Shown one piece after another: positions 1 through 12,469 of a DNA stretch of 44,211 nt; the first letter of the stretch is position 1; each line of letters begins with the position of its first letter. A model generated the notes under the pieces. The model was not told the origin of the DNA. It saw only the letters and a list, made by a program, of their open reading frames with translations, and made no database searches. The stretch lies in NCBI GenBank assembly GCA_022784065.1, contig JALFUO010000055.1:1-44211 (forward strand), read 5' to 3'. This DNA is from Bacteroidales bacterium. Lineage in GTDB: Bacteria > Bacteroidota > Bacteroidia > Bacteroidales > Bacteroidaceae. The position numbers and the translations under genes were made by a program.

Positions 1-140
1 GCTCATGCCACATGCATAGTACTCACGAAGAACTGATAACTTGAACGATTCGCTGTACTTCTGATTTTTACGACTCATTTAGTAGTGTTTTGGGATTATA
101 ATGGAAACTAAATGTGTCTACCTATATCAGTATAAGACAT
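1..140. other. Non-coding left edge, nothing recognised
   Basis: No open frame with recognisable protein features and no RNA gene is visible in this stretch. It is AT-richer than the genes to the right. It ends at the stray copy of the pepD 3' end that starts at 141. Confidence 0.4.
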
Positions 141-174
141 ATTTCTCAGGTATGCGCTCGAGCGTGGCGGTGAC
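141..174 (-). repeat. Displaced copy of the pepD 3' end (34-bp direct repeat)
   Basis: These 34 bases match 709-742, the last codons of pepD, with a single mismatch (g at 166 against t at 734). Read on the minus strand the copy still encodes VTATLERIPEK, but instead of the stop codon it runs on for four more codons (YVLY) before a TGA. Sequence on both sides of the repeat differs from pepD. The pair therefore brackets about 535 bp of non-coding DNA (175-708). This is the layout left by integration at a gene 3' end, or by a partial duplication followed by deletion; which one cannot be told here. Confidence 0.75.
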
Positions 175-215
175 AAGATTTGTGTTGCCAGGTTCGGGAG
201 AAGGGAAAGGATGTT

Positions 216-481
216 GGGGCGGGCTGTAAGCCCAATGGTTGCCCATAGCCCCGGGCAACGCCCGGGGTGGACAATGATGCATTGATGAAAGTGTCGCGCT
301 CTGTAAGAGCAGCCTTCTTTATGAGGGGCAACGCCCCGTGTGGCGTTATAGGGTTACGCGCTCAAAGCGCGTGGCATTTTTGCGCAAAGCGCAAAAATGC
401 CGAATGTTTTATTTAATGCCGTTCGCTACCCAGGGCGTTGCCCTGGGCTATGGGCAACAACTGGGCTTTCAGCCCGCCCCA
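216..481. repeat. Cluster of short palindromic modules (left copy)
   Basis: The stretch is a run of small perfect hairpins. A forward unit at 216-269 has GGGCTGTAAGCCC and CCCCGGGCAACGCCCGGGG. A second set at 321-481 has GGGGCAACGCCCC, ACGCGCTCAAAGCGCGT, the arms GGCATTTTTGCGC/GCGCAAAAATGCC, CCCAGGGCGTTGCCCTGGG and GGGCTTTCAGCCC. The 321-481 set reappears in inverted orientation at 44040-44209 with the same module order. Nothing in it looks translated. It is a dispersed intergenic repeat of unknown function. Confidence 0.8.
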
Positions 482-661
482 ATACAATTATTGAAATTAC
501 AGAATGTCCCCTTGACATGGGAAATTTGAATTGTCAATAGTCAATGATAATCTGCAATAATTTTTGCGGCATTTGATTTTTATCCTTATTTTTGCAGTGT
601 TGATTCCCGGTAGCCTCTGATTCGTCAAGCAATCGGGTTTTGTTTTTTCTGCGAAAACAAG

Positions 662-688
662 AGTAGGGGCGTAAAATACGCCCCTACT
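662..688. repeat. Perfect hairpin downstream of pepD
   Basis: AGTAGGGGCGTA and its exact complement TACGCCCCTACT are separated by three A residues. It lies 19 bp beyond the pepD stop codon, so it may end that transcript, although no clear T tract follows on the minus strand. The arms share GTAGGGGCG with the 20-bp palindrome family found elsewhere in the window. Confidence 0.6.
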
Positions 689-706
689 TATATTCATCCC
701 TTCTTA

Positions 707-2164
707 TTATTTCTCAGGTATGCGCTCGAGCGTTGCGGTGACGAACTTCCAGAAGCGGCCGACGCTCTCGATGTGCACGCGCTCGTTGGGCGTGTGCGGC
801 GAGCGTATGGTGGGGCCGAAGCTCACCAAGTCCATGTGCGGGCGGAACGTGCCGATGATGCCGCACTCCAAGCCGGCGTGCACCACGTTCACTTCATTTT
901 CCACACCGAAGAGGTCGCGGTAAACGTCCTTCATGAGCGCCACGATTTCGCTCTTCTGGTTGGGCTGCCAAGCGGGGTAAGCGCCCGAGAGCTCCACCTT
1001 CATACCCGCCATTGCGAAGGCGCTCTCCAAGGCCTCGCAGCAGCATTCGCGCATCGTGTCGCGCGAGGAGCGTACCAGGATGAGGAACTCCGCCTTGCCG
1101 CCGCCAATCTTCACGATGGCGAGGTTGGAAGAGGTTTCCACGATGCCGGGATTTTCGGGAATGAAGCGCATCACGCCGTTGTGGCAGGCGCAGAGCGCGT
1201 CGATGAGGTTGTCCTGGATTTCTTCGGGCACATTGTGCTCGGGGCAAGCCACCTCCTCGACATCGAGCGCGAGGCTCTTCTCAATAAATCCGAACTCGGC
1301 GGTAAACGTTTCGCGCCATTCGTCTACACATTCTTTGAACGCCTCGACATTCTCTTTCGGGAGCGTGAGCACCACCTCAGCCTCGCGGGGAATGGCGTTG
1401 CGCATGTTGCCGCCCTGCCAGGAAGAGAGGCGTGCCTCGAAGTTGGCAATGGCGTCCTGCACGAGGCGTGCCATGGTCTTGTTGGCGTTGCAACGTCCGA
1501 GGCTGATTTCGAGGCCGGAGTGCCCGCCGAGGAGTTTGTGGAGCGTCACTTTGAGCGCCACGTCGCCAGTCTCGCAGGGCGTTTCCTGATATTGCAGCGT
1601 GGCGGTCAGGTTGATGCCGCCGGCTGCGCCGATTACCATTTTGCCGTCCGTCTCTTCGTCGAGGTTGAGCAGTATGTCGCCCGTGAGGGTCTCGGCCTTC
1701 ATGTGGTTCACGCCGTACATCGTGGTTTCCTCGTCGGCGGTGATGAAGCCCTCAATCGGGCCGTGCTTCAAGTTGTCGGCTTCCATAATGGCCATAATCG
1801 TAGCCACGGCCATACCGTCGTCGGCGCCGAGGGTCGTATCGGTAGCATAGACCCACTCGCCTTCTATGCGCGTGCGGATGGGGTCGGTCTCAAAGTTGTG
1901 GTTAGAGGTCTTGGCCTTTTGCGGCACCATGTCCATGTGGCCTTGCAGCGTCACGGGCTTGCGGTTTTCCATACCCGGCGTGGCGGGTTTGCGCATGATG
2001 ATGTTGCCGGCATCGTCCTTGAAGGCCTCAACGCCTTTCTCGGCCGCCCAGTCGAGCAGGAACTTTTGCACTTTTTCGAGATGGCCGGAAGGACGCGGCA
2101 CTTGCGTGAGCAGGTCAAAGTTTTTCCACACCTCAACCGGCTGCAGGTTTTTAATTTCACTCAT
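707..2164 (-). CDS. pepD: Aminoacyl-histidine dipeptidase (PepD, peptidase M20C)
   Basis: This cytosolic zinc exopeptidase hydrolyses dipeptides, classically Xaa-His such as carnosine, and feeds amino-acid recycling. The 485-residue length is typical of the M20C family. Metal-binding and catalytic positions are all visible: QGHMDMV with H76 and D78, LGADDG with the bridging aspartate at 115/116, and ITADEETT with the catalytic glutamates at 145/146. The start is an ATG at 2164 with only a 50-bp gap to the upstream flippase gene on the same strand, so the two may share a transcript. A one-mismatch copy of its last 34 bp lies at 141-174. Identification is firm; substrate range is inferred from the family. 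Confidence 0.95.
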   Translation of the reverse strand: MSEIKNLQPVEVWKNFDLLTQVPRPSGHLEKVQKFLLDWAAEKGVEAFKDDAGNIIMRKPATPGMENRKPVTLQGHMDMVPQKAKTSNHNFETDPIRTRIEGEWVYATDTTLGADDGMAVATIMAIMEADNLKHGPIEGFITADEETTMYGVNHMKAETLTGDILLNLDEETDGKMVIGAAGGINLTATLQYQETPCETGDVALKVTLHKLLGGHSGLEISLGRCNANKTMARLVQDAIANFEARLSSWQGGNMRNAIPREAEVVLTLPKENVEAFKECVDEWRETFTAEFGFIEKSLALDVEEVACPEHNVPEEIQDNLIDALCACHNGVMRFIPENPGIVETSSNLAIVKIGGGKAEFLILVRSSRDTMRECCCEALESAFAMAGMKVELSGAYPAWQPNQKSEIVALMKDVYRDLFGVENEVNVVHAGLECGIIGTFRPHMDLVSFGPTIRSPHTPNERVHIESVGRFWKFVTATLERIPEK

Positions 2165-2214
2165 AATATAAATAATGTATTAATTGGTTGATGATTTATT
2201 ATAAAGAAAATCGT

Positions 2215-3210
2215 TCACCGCTTGCCGCGCCAGAGCAGGTGCGCGAAGCCGCCCACGCCGAGCACCACGACCAGGGCTGTTTGCACCGTGTGGACCACGA
2301 GGGCAAAGAGAATGGCCTGCGGCTCCGCCACGCCATAGAGCACGAGCATCGTCTTGACGGCGAAGTGCCACGGGCCTGCGCCGTTGGGCGTGGGTACGAG
2401 CACGGCGAACGAGCCGACGCAGAATATCAGGAACGCCGCCACGGGCGAAATGCCGGCGGTGAAGTCGAAGCAGAAGAAAGCAATGTAGAAATGCAAGAAG
2501 TAGCCTATCCAAATGGCCACGGAATAAAACGCGTAAAGCCCCACGCGGTCGAGGCGGCGCAGGGAGGTGATGCCGTCCCAAAGGCCTTGGAGCAGGCTTT
2601 TGCCCTTTTGCAAGATGCGGTAGCGCGACATGAGAAACAGCACCAGCAGCGGCAGCGTGGCGAGGCAGACGAGCGTGACGAGATAGCCCGTGCCCGTGAA
2701 GCGGTGCAGGATGCCGCTCAGGCTCGTGCCCGTCTCGGAAAGGAAGCGGAGCATCATGGGCAGCCCCATGAGGAAGGCCAAGGCCGTGAGCAGCAGCATC
2801 ACGACAGAGTCCACCAGGCGCTCCGTGACGACCGTGCCGAGCGACTGCGTGAAGGACGTGCCATCGTATTTTTTCAGCGTGCCACACCGCGTTACCTCGC
2901 CAACGCGCGGCACTACCAAGCTTGCCGCATACGACATAAAGACGGCATCGACGCACGTGCCGAGGCGCACCGGCTCGCCCAGCGGCTCAATCGCCATTTT
3001 CCAGCGCAGAGCACGCAGCACCTGCGGCACAATGCCGAAGAGAAGAGAGAGCGACATCGGCAGCCAGAAGCGGGCATCGGCCACGCAGGCAAACGACTGC
3101 GCCCAATCCGTACCGCGATACATCCACCACAGTATGCCGAGGCCCAAAACAAAGGGAAACGCGATGCGGGCCGCACCCACAAGCATATTTTTAAGGTTAA
3201 AACCTGCCAC
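2215..3210 (-). CDS. Flippase-like integral membrane protein (LPG synthase TM region, UPF0104 type)
   Basis: The 331-residue protein is strongly hydrophobic, with about eight membrane segments. It carries the pattern typical of the lysylphosphatidylglycerol synthetase transmembrane region (Pfam PF03706): RALRWKMAIEPLG near residue 65, then SYAASLVVPRVGEVTRCG and a TERLVDS motif near residue 130. The cytosolic lysyl-transferase domain of MprF is absent, so a transport or lipid-flipping role is more likely than lipid aminoacylation. The frame opens at a GTG at 3210; an internal ATG at 3186 (residue 9) is an alternative start. It is divergent from ksgA, with candidate -7 boxes for the two directions at 3302-3309 (minus) and 3226-3233 (plus). 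The substrate is unknown. Confidence 0.8.
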   Translation of the reverse strand: MAGFNLKNMLVGAARIAFPFVLGLGILWWMYRGTDWAQSFACVADARFWLPMSLSLLFGIVPQVLRALRWKMAIEPLGEPVRLGTCVDAVFMSYAASLVVPRVGEVTRCGTLKKYDGTSFTQSLGTVVTERLVDSVVMLLLTALAFLMGLPMMLRFLSETGTSLSGILHRFTGTGYLVTLVCLATLPLLVLFLMSRYRILQKGKSLLQGLWDGITSLRRLDRVGLYAFYSVAIWIGYFLHFYIAFFCFDFTAGISPVAAFLIFCVGSFAVLVPTPNGAGPWHFAVKTMLVLYGVAEPQAILFALVVHTVQTALVVVLGVGGFAHLLWRGKR

Positions 3211-3225
3211 TTGACGTTTTTTTAC

Positions 3226-3233
3226 TAATTTTG
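3226..3233 (+). promoter_or_regulatory. Candidate -7 box for ksgA
   Basis: TAATTTTG matches the Bacteroidetes -7 consensus TAnnTTTG and lies about 90 bp before the ksgA start. No good -33 TTG is found at the usual 19-21 bp spacing, so support is partial. Confidence 0.4.
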
Positions 3234-3324
3234 CAACGGTAGGAAAGGCACAGTATCCGCGCAGAAAATCTTTGCAAACACGCTTTTCCTTATATTAAAA
3301 GCAAAAGTAGGAAATTTATATCAG

Positions 3325-4155
3325 ATGAAGTCTGTACGCCCTAAAAAATTTCTCGGACAACACTTTCTTAAAGACCTCCCCACAGCGCAGGCCATCGCCG
3401 ACACGGTAGATGCCGCGCCCGGTCTGCCCATTCTCGAAGTGGGTCCCGGCATGGGCGTGCTCACGCAATACCTGCTCAAGAAAGGGCGCGAGCTGAAAGT
3501 GGTGGAGATCGACTTTGAGAGCGTGGCTTATCTGCTTAAAACCTTTCCTGAACTGGGCGACGGCCTCCTAGAAGAGGACTTCCTGCAAATGCAGCTCGAC
3601 CGCACATTCGGCGGCAGGGAGTTCGTGCTCACGGGCAACTATCCCTACAACATCAGCAGCCAAATCTTTTTCAAGATGCTCGAATACCGCCACTTGATCC
3701 CCGTGTGTACGGGCATGATACAGAAGGAGGTGGCGGAACGCCTCGCCGCCGCGCCAGGCAGCAAGGTGTACGGCATATTGAGCGTGCTGATACAGCTGTG
3801 GTACGACGTGGAATATCTCTTCACCGTGGAGCCGGGCGTGTTCAACCCGCCGCCGAAGGTGAAGAGCGCGGTGGTGCGCCTCACGCGCAACGGCCGCACG
3901 GACTGCGGCTGCGACGAACGCCTGCTGCGCCGCGTGGTGAAAACGAGCTTCAACCAGCGCCGCAAGATGATGCGCGGCTCGCTCAAGCCGCTCTTCGCAG
4001 CCCTCAACGCCGAGCGCGCAGGCGGCAGCCAGCCCGAGGGCGTGGCGGACTTCCTCGCCCGCCCCGAAATGACGCAGCGGCCCGAACAGCTCTCCGTGGA
4101 AGAGTTCATCGAACTTACCAACAGCATCGACCGCCTGTATGGAGGCGAGGCGTAA
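3325..4155 (+). CDS. ksgA: 16S rRNA (adenine1518-N6/adenine1519-N6)-dimethyltransferase
   Basis: KsgA dimethylates two adjacent adenines in helix 45 of 16S rRNA late in small-subunit assembly, using S-adenosylmethionine. The 276 residues contain the complete family signature: KKFLGQHFL at the N terminus, EVGPGMGVLT (residues 38-47) for cofactor binding, an acidic residue E61 after strand 2, the target-adenine motif NYPYNISS (105-112; most relatives have NLPYNISS), and FNPPPKVKSAV. The C-terminal domain includes SFNQRRKMMRGSLK. The ATG at 3325 follows an AT-rich leader without a clear Shine-Dalgarno sequence. It is followed 78 bp later by rfbB. Confidence 0.96.
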   Translation: MKSVRPKKFLGQHFLKDLPTAQAIADTVDAAPGLPILEVGPGMGVLTQYLLKKGRELKVVEIDFESVAYLLKTFPELGDGLLEEDFLQMQLDRTFGGREFVLTGNYPYNISSQIFFKMLEYRHLIPVCTGMIQKEVAERLAAAPGSKVYGILSVLIQLWYDVEYLFTVEPGVFNPPPKVKSAVVRLTRNGRTDCGCDERLLRRVVKTSFNQRRKMMRGSLKPLFAALNAERAGGSQPEGVADFLARPEMTQRPEQLSVEEFIELTNSIDRLYGGEA

Positions 4156-4233
4156 GGCAATAAAACAGCATTTACTCCGTTAAAGAAATATACTATATTA
4201 ATATATATAGGTCTCAGAACACCTAACAACCTT

Positions 4234-5373
4234 ATGAAAACTTATCTCGTTACCGGTGCCGCAGGCTTTATCGGCGCAAACTATCTGAAGTACATTTTGA
4301 AAAAACACGACGACGTACGTGTGGTTGTGCTCGACCTGCTCACCTATGCCGGCTACCTCGGCACGATTTCGGAAGACATTGACAACGAGCGCTGCTTCTT
4401 CGTGAAAGGCGACATTTGCGACCGCAAGCTCATCGACAGCCTCTTTGCCGAATACCGCTTCGACGTGGTGGTGAACTTCGCCGCCGAGAGCCACGTGGAC
4501 CGCAGCATCGAAAATCCGCAGCTCTTCCTGCAAACCAATATCCTCGGCACGCAATGCCTGCTCGACGCCGCCCGCTCAGCTTGGCAGTCGGGACGCGACG
4601 AACAGGGCTACCCCACATGGCGCAGCGGCGTGCGCTTCCATCAGGTTTCGACCGACGAAGTGTATGGCAGCCTCGGCGCAGAAGGCTATTTCATGGAAAC
4701 AACGCCGCTCAACCCGCACAGCCCTTACAGCGCCTCCAAGACGAGCGCCGACCACATCGTGTGCGCCTACCGCGACACGTACCACATGCCCGTTTCCATA
4801 ACGCGCTGCTCCAATAACTACGGCCCGTATCAGTTCCCAGAGAAGCTCATTCCGCTGGTTATCAACAATATCCTGCAAGGCAAGAAACTCCCCGTCTACG
4901 GAGCGGGCACCAACGTGCGCGACTGGCTCTACGTGGAAGACCACTGCAAGGCCATCGACCTCGTCATCACGAAGGGCGCAAACGGCTGCATCTACAACGT
5001 GGGCGGACATAACGAGCGGCAGAATATCCAAATCGTGAAAATCATTATCCGCACCGTGCGCCAGCTCATGGAGGAGCACCCGGAATACCGCACGCTCCTC
5101 GGCAAGCAGGAACACGATGCGCAAGGCAACATCAGCATAGACTGGATCAACGAAGACCTCATCACCTTCGTGGCCGACCGCCTCGGGCACGACCAGCGTT
5201 ACGGAATCGACCCCACGAAGATTGGCAACGAACTCGGCTGGCAGCCTGAAACGACCTTCGAAGAGGGCATCGTAAAAACTATCCGCTGGAACCTCGACCA
5301 CCACGACTGGGTAGAAGCCGTGAGCGGCGACGACTATCAGAACTATTACGAAAAGATGTACGGCAAACGATAG
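4234..5373 (+). CDS. rfbB: dTDP-glucose 4,6-dehydratase
   Basis: This extended short-chain dehydrogenase converts dTDP-glucose to dTDP-4-keto-6-deoxyglucose, the second step toward dTDP-rhamnose and related deoxysugars for cell-surface glycans. Visible signatures are the NAD-binding GAAGFIG (residues 8-14), VNFAAESHVDRS, the catalytic STDEVYG (139-145) and the YSASK pair Y165/K169. At 379 residues it is slightly longer than the 350-residue enterobacterial enzyme, with extra residues around 265-320 as is common in Bacteroides. The other rml genes (rfbA, rfbC, rfbD) are not in the window, so it is not in a complete sugar operon here. Two inverted copies of the 20-bp palindrome follow it. Confidence 0.94.
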   Translation: MKTYLVTGAAGFIGANYLKYILKKHDDVRVVVLDLLTYAGYLGTISEDIDNERCFFVKGDICDRKLIDSLFAEYRFDVVVNFAAESHVDRSIENPQLFLQTNILGTQCLLDAARSAWQSGRDEQGYPTWRSGVRFHQVSTDEVYGSLGAEGYFMETTPLNPHSPYSASKTSADHIVCAYRDTYHMPVSITRCSNNYGPYQFPEKLIPLVINNILQGKKLPVYGAGTNVRDWLYVEDHCKAIDLVITKGANGCIYNVGGHNERQNIQIVKIIIRTVRQLMEEHPEYRTLLGKQEHDAQGNISIDWINEDLITFVADRLGHDQRYGIDPTKIGNELGWQPETTFEEGIVKTIRWNLDHHDWVEAVSGDDYQNYYEKMYGKR

Positions 5374-5426
5374 ACCGGACTGCCGGAAGTTTTTCATATA
5401 TTAGTAGCGAGTGTACAAGTAAACAC

Positions 5427-5519
5427 GTAGGGGCGTTTTGCAAAACGCCCTCCAAATGCACCTCGTAGCATAATCGAATGAGGCAATCATTAACCGGGCG
5501 TTTTGCAAAACGCCCCTAC
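5427..5519. repeat. 93-bp element with 24-bp terminal inverted repeats
   Basis: GTAG followed by the 20-bp palindrome GGGCGTTTTGCAAAACGCCC (5431-5450) and, 45 bp later, the same palindrome (5496-5515) followed by CTAC form exact inverted ends. It looks like a small non-autonomous mobile element or a paired terminator between rfbB and the lipoprotein gene. Two copies of an 8-bp word (agtaaaca/agtaaacg) lie just outside its right end at 5539-5556. Confidence 0.75.
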
Positions 5520-5573
5520 TTTCAAAAGTAACGTCGACTCGTTTACTTGTTTACTAAAATAGTTCAGCAGAAC

Positions 5574-5936
5574 ATGAAATACTCCCTGCATTTATTATTC
5601 ATATTGACGATACTGGCTGCTTGCTCGGGCGAAGACCGCTCGGGCGAGCAGCCTTTTCCTCCCACGGTGGCGGCAATAGGCTGCACTGTGGAGGGGAACA
5701 TTGCCACGCTCAAAGCCTGCGTCACCTCGTCGCCCAATAGCAGCCTCAAGCAATGCGGCTTCAATTACGGCAACGACACGCTGCGCCTCGAGGCGAAAGC
5801 AGCCGAAGCCACCGTGGAGTTCTCGGCGCAGACGCGCGAGCTGGAAGCCGGCCGCTACTTCGCCATCCCTTACGCCCAAAACGGCGTAGGGACTACCAAG
5901 GCCGACACTATGTGGTTTGAAATACCCGCCAATTAA
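5574..5936 (+). CDS. Small lipoprotein with one fibronectin III-like domain
   Basis: The 120-residue product starts at the ATG at 5574, chosen because it gives a clean lipoprotein signal: a charged start, a hydrophobic stretch and the lipobox LAAC ending at C17. An in-frame TTG at 5547 would add nine residues and spoil this. The mature part has the pattern seen in Bacteroides extracellular FN3-like domains: CGFNYGND in the middle and RYFAIPYAQNGVGTTKAD near the end. It ends 15 bp before the beta-galactosidase and probably shares its transcript, so an accessory surface role in glycan use is possible. The exact function is not known. Confidence 0.75.
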   Translation: MKYSLHLLFILTILAACSGEDRSGEQPFPPTVAAIGCTVEGNIATLKACVTSSPNSSLKQCGFNYGNDTLRLEAKAAEATVEFSAQTRELEAGRYFAIPYAQNGVGTTKADTMWFEIPAN

Positions 5937-9989
<4,053 letters not shown>

Positions 9990-10021
9990 TATTTTTTAGG
10001 GAAGACGACCTGTTACGAATA

Positions 10022-11431
10022 ATGCCAATCCTCCCCGATAAATTTCAGAAAAACATGAATTGCCTGCTGGGTGCAGACCGCGCCCGGCAGCTTTTTGAAG
10101 CATTGGACGATGACACCGCGCCCGTAAGCGTAAGGTTCAATCCGCTCAAAGGCGGAGTCGTCGCGAAGGCGGGGCTGCCCGTCGCAGAGTCCGTGTCCTG
10201 GTGCGCCGACGGCTTTTACCTCTCGGAGCGGCCGCAGTTTACCTCCGACCCCTTGCTCCACGCCGGGGCGTACTATGTGCAGGAGGCCTCATCGATGTTC
10301 ATCGCACAGGCATTCAAGCAGATAGACTTCACGCCGCGCCGCGTGCTCGACCTCTGCGCCGCTCCCGGCGGCAAGAGCACCCTGTGGCGCGCACTGCTGC
10401 CCGACGATGCCCTGCTCGTGGCCAACGAACCGATTCGTCCCCGCGCCAACATTCTTGCCGAAAACCTGACAAAATGGGGGCATCCCAATGTAATTGTCTC
10501 CAATGCCTATGCCGACGGCTTCGCACCCCTGCATGGTTTCTTCGATGTGATAGCGACCGACGTGCCGTGTTCGGGAGAGGGTATGTTCCGAAAGGACAGC
10601 GCCGCCCGCGATGAGTGGACCGACGGCAGTCCGTCGGCGTGCGCCGCGCGGCAGTGGGACATCGTGAGCACGGTGTGGCCCGCGCTGCGCCAGGGCGGCT
10701 ACCTCGTGTACAGCACCTGCACGTTCAACCGCGAGGAAAACGAAGACATGGTGTGGCGCATCGTAAAAGAACTCGGCGCAGAGCCAGTTGCCATCGACTG
10801 TCCCGACGAGTGGAACATCGAGGGCGACCTCACGGGGCGCGGTCTGCCTGTGAACCGCTTCTTGCCGGGACGCACGCGCGGCGAGGGCCTGTTCCTTTGC
10901 CTGCTACGCAAGACTGCCGAAGCGCCCCAGCCGCGGGAGGGGAAGGCAGACAGAAAAAAAGGCGCGGCAGCCGCGAAAGCGAAAACCGACAAGGCGGCGA
11001 TTGCGCTCGCCGGGCAATGGCTCGCCGAGACGGAGGTATTTGAAATAGAGGCTGACCACGACGGCAACCTCCGCGCCCTGCCGAAAACGACGGCGCAGGA
11101 TATGCGCCGCGTGGCGGCCGCCGTGCGCACGCTCTCGCTCGGCGTGACCTTGGCTCAACCCAAGGGGCGCGACCTCATGCCCTGCCACTCCTTGGCACTC
11201 AGCACCGCCCTGCGCCGCGAAGCCTTCCCGATAATGGAACTGACGCGCGAGGAGACCTTGCGCTATCTGCACCGAGAAGCCATCACTCCGCCCGACGCAT
11301 CGCTGCGCGGCTATGCCTTAGTCACTTATCAGGGCTTCACCCTCGGTTTCGCAAAGGCATTGGCGGGACGCGCCAACAACCTTTATCCCAAAGAGTGGCG
11401 CATCAGGACAGATTATTTGCAAAACACATGA
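10022..11431 (+). CDS. rRNA cytosine-C5 methyltransferase, RsmF/NOL1-NOP2-Sun family
   Basis: The 469-residue protein methylates C5 of a cytosine in RNA, most likely 16S rRNA. The cofactor motif is LCAAPGGKST (111-120). The two cysteines that define the family are present: C183 in DVPCSGEGMFRK and C233 in YSTCTFN, the latter being the expected nucleophile. A C-terminal extension (about 300-469) fits the RsmF pre-PUA and PUA-like region. I place the start at the ATG at 10022, just after the beta-galactosidase stop; a longer frame runs back into that gene in another phase and is not credible. It overlaps prmA by four bases (ATGA), so these two translation-apparatus modifiers are coupled. The precise target base is not known. 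Confidence 0.88.
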   Translation: MPILPDKFQKNMNCLLGADRARQLFEALDDDTAPVSVRFNPLKGGVVAKAGLPVAESVSWCADGFYLSERPQFTSDPLLHAGAYYVQEASSMFIAQAFKQIDFTPRRVLDLCAAPGGKSTLWRALLPDDALLVANEPIRPRANILAENLTKWGHPNVIVSNAYADGFAPLHGFFDVIATDVPCSGEGMFRKDSAARDEWTDGSPSACAARQWDIVSTVWPALRQGGYLVYSTCTFNREENEDMVWRIVKELGAEPVAIDCPDEWNIEGDLTGRGLPVNRFLPGRTRGEGLFLCLLRKTAEAPQPREGKADRKKGAAAAKAKTDKAAIALAGQWLAETEVFEIEADHDGNLRALPKTTAQDMRRVAAAVRTLSLGVTLAQPKGRDLMPCHSLALSTALRREAFPIMELTREETLRYLHREAITPPDASLRGYALVTYQGFTLGFAKALAGRANNLYPKEWRIRTDYLQNT

Positions 11432-12351
11432 AATACTACGAATTTACCTTTTTCACCAATCCCCGCTCCGAAGCCATCGAGGACGTGCTCGCCGATGTGC
11501 TGGCGGGCGTGGGGTTTGAGAGTTTTGTGCGCACGGGCGAACTGGACCTGCGCTCCGTGCCCGGCAGCGATAACCCTGAAGCCCCCGAATTTGCCGCCCC
11601 GGCAGAAGAGGAGCAGCAGTTTAAGGCATATATCCAAGTCAAGGAGTATGATGCGGAAGCCCTGCGCGAGGCAGTCGAAAAATTCCCCCTGCCTGGCGTA
11701 AGCATCACTTATGAAATGCGCGAGGCAGAGGACAAAGACTGGAACGAGGTGTGGGAGCAAAACTATTTCCAACCCCTCGTCGTCGGCACGCGCTGCGTCG
11801 TGGCGGGCACTTTCCATAAGGACGTGCCCGAGGCAGACTATCGCATCACGATTAACCCGCAGATGTCGTTCGGCACGGGGCACCACGCCACCACTTACCA
11901 GATGCTCGAGCGCCTGCTCGACGAGGCACTCGCCGGCAAGCGCGTGCTCGACATGGGCTGCGGCACGGGCATTCTCGCTATCCTCGCCCGAATGCGCGGC
12001 GCAAGCGAGTGCGTGGCCATTGACGTGGACGAATGGTGCGTGAAAAACACGGAAGAAAACATTGCACTCAACTCCGTGGACCATATCCGCGTGGTGCTGG
12101 GCGATGCCTCCGCGCTGGCAAACGAAAAGCCGTTCGACGTGATTATTGCCAATATCAACCGCAACATTCTCTTGCAGGACCTCCCGCGCTACGCCGAGCG
12201 GCTCGCTCCGGGCGGCATCGTGCTGATGAGCGGCTTCTACACAAAAGACGTGCCCGTGCTTCGCGAAGCGGCGGAACGCCTCGGCCTCGCCTTTGAGGAC
12301 GGGCGCGAAAAGGACGGCTGGGCATGTATCAAGTGCCGGCGGCAGGCCTAA
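11428..12351 (+). CDS. prmA: Ribosomal protein L11 methyltransferase
   Basis: PrmA trimethylates lysines and the N terminus of ribosomal protein L11. The product is 307 residues from the ATG at 11428, which overlaps the stop of the preceding methyltransferase gene; an in-frame ATG 33 bases upstream lies inside that gene. Family features are the N-terminal substrate-recognition domain (about 1-125), MSFGTGHHATT (146-156), VLDMGCGTGILAI (173-185) for S-adenosylmethionine, and NINRNIL, which corresponds to the catalytic NxxxN-like loop. A strong terminator follows directly after the stop codon. Confidence 0.94.
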   Translation: MKYYEFTFFTNPRSEAIEDVLADVLAGVGFESFVRTGELDLRSVPGSDNPEAPEFAAPAEEEQQFKAYIQVKEYDAEALREAVEKFPLPGVSITYEMREAEDKDWNEVWEQNYFQPLVVGTRCVVAGTFHKDVPEADYRITINPQMSFGTGHHATTYQMLERLLDEALAGKRVLDMGCGTGILAILARMRGASECVAIDVDEWCVKNTEENIALNSVDHIRVVLGDASALANEKPFDVIIANINRNILLQDLPRYAERLAPGGIVLMSGFYTKDVPVLREAAERLGLAFEDGREKDGWACIKCRRQA

Positions 12352-12360
12352 GACTTAACG

Positions 12361-12390
12361 AAAAAGCAATGGTCGCCGCCATTGCTTTTT
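12361..12390 (+). terminator. Rho-independent terminator of prmA
   Basis: A 12-bp perfect stem (AAAAAGCAATGG / CCATTGCTTTTT) closes on a six-base loop and ends in a T tract, ten bases after the prmA stop. Its right arm overlaps the presumed -33 region of the next promoter. Confidence 0.85.
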
Positions 12391-12412
12391 TGTTGCTTTT
12401 ACCCTAACTTTG
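12382..12412 (+). promoter_or_regulatory. Promoter of the alkaline phosphatase gene
   Basis: TTG at 12382-12384 and TAACTTTG at 12405-12412 are 20 bp apart, matching the Bacteroidetes -33/-7 arrangement. Transcription would begin near 12419, about 50 bp before the start codon. Confidence 0.6.
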
Positions 12413-12469
12413 CACGTAAGAAAAGCGAATTTTATTAAATCTATAACCTTACAAATATCTATAATCCCT

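Noticed and set aside
773-2191. 472-residue open frame on the plus strand opposite pepD
   Set aside because: It is the complement of a firmly identified gene in a GC-rich genome where reverse frames stay open; its His/Val/Ala/Arg-rich composition matches no family.
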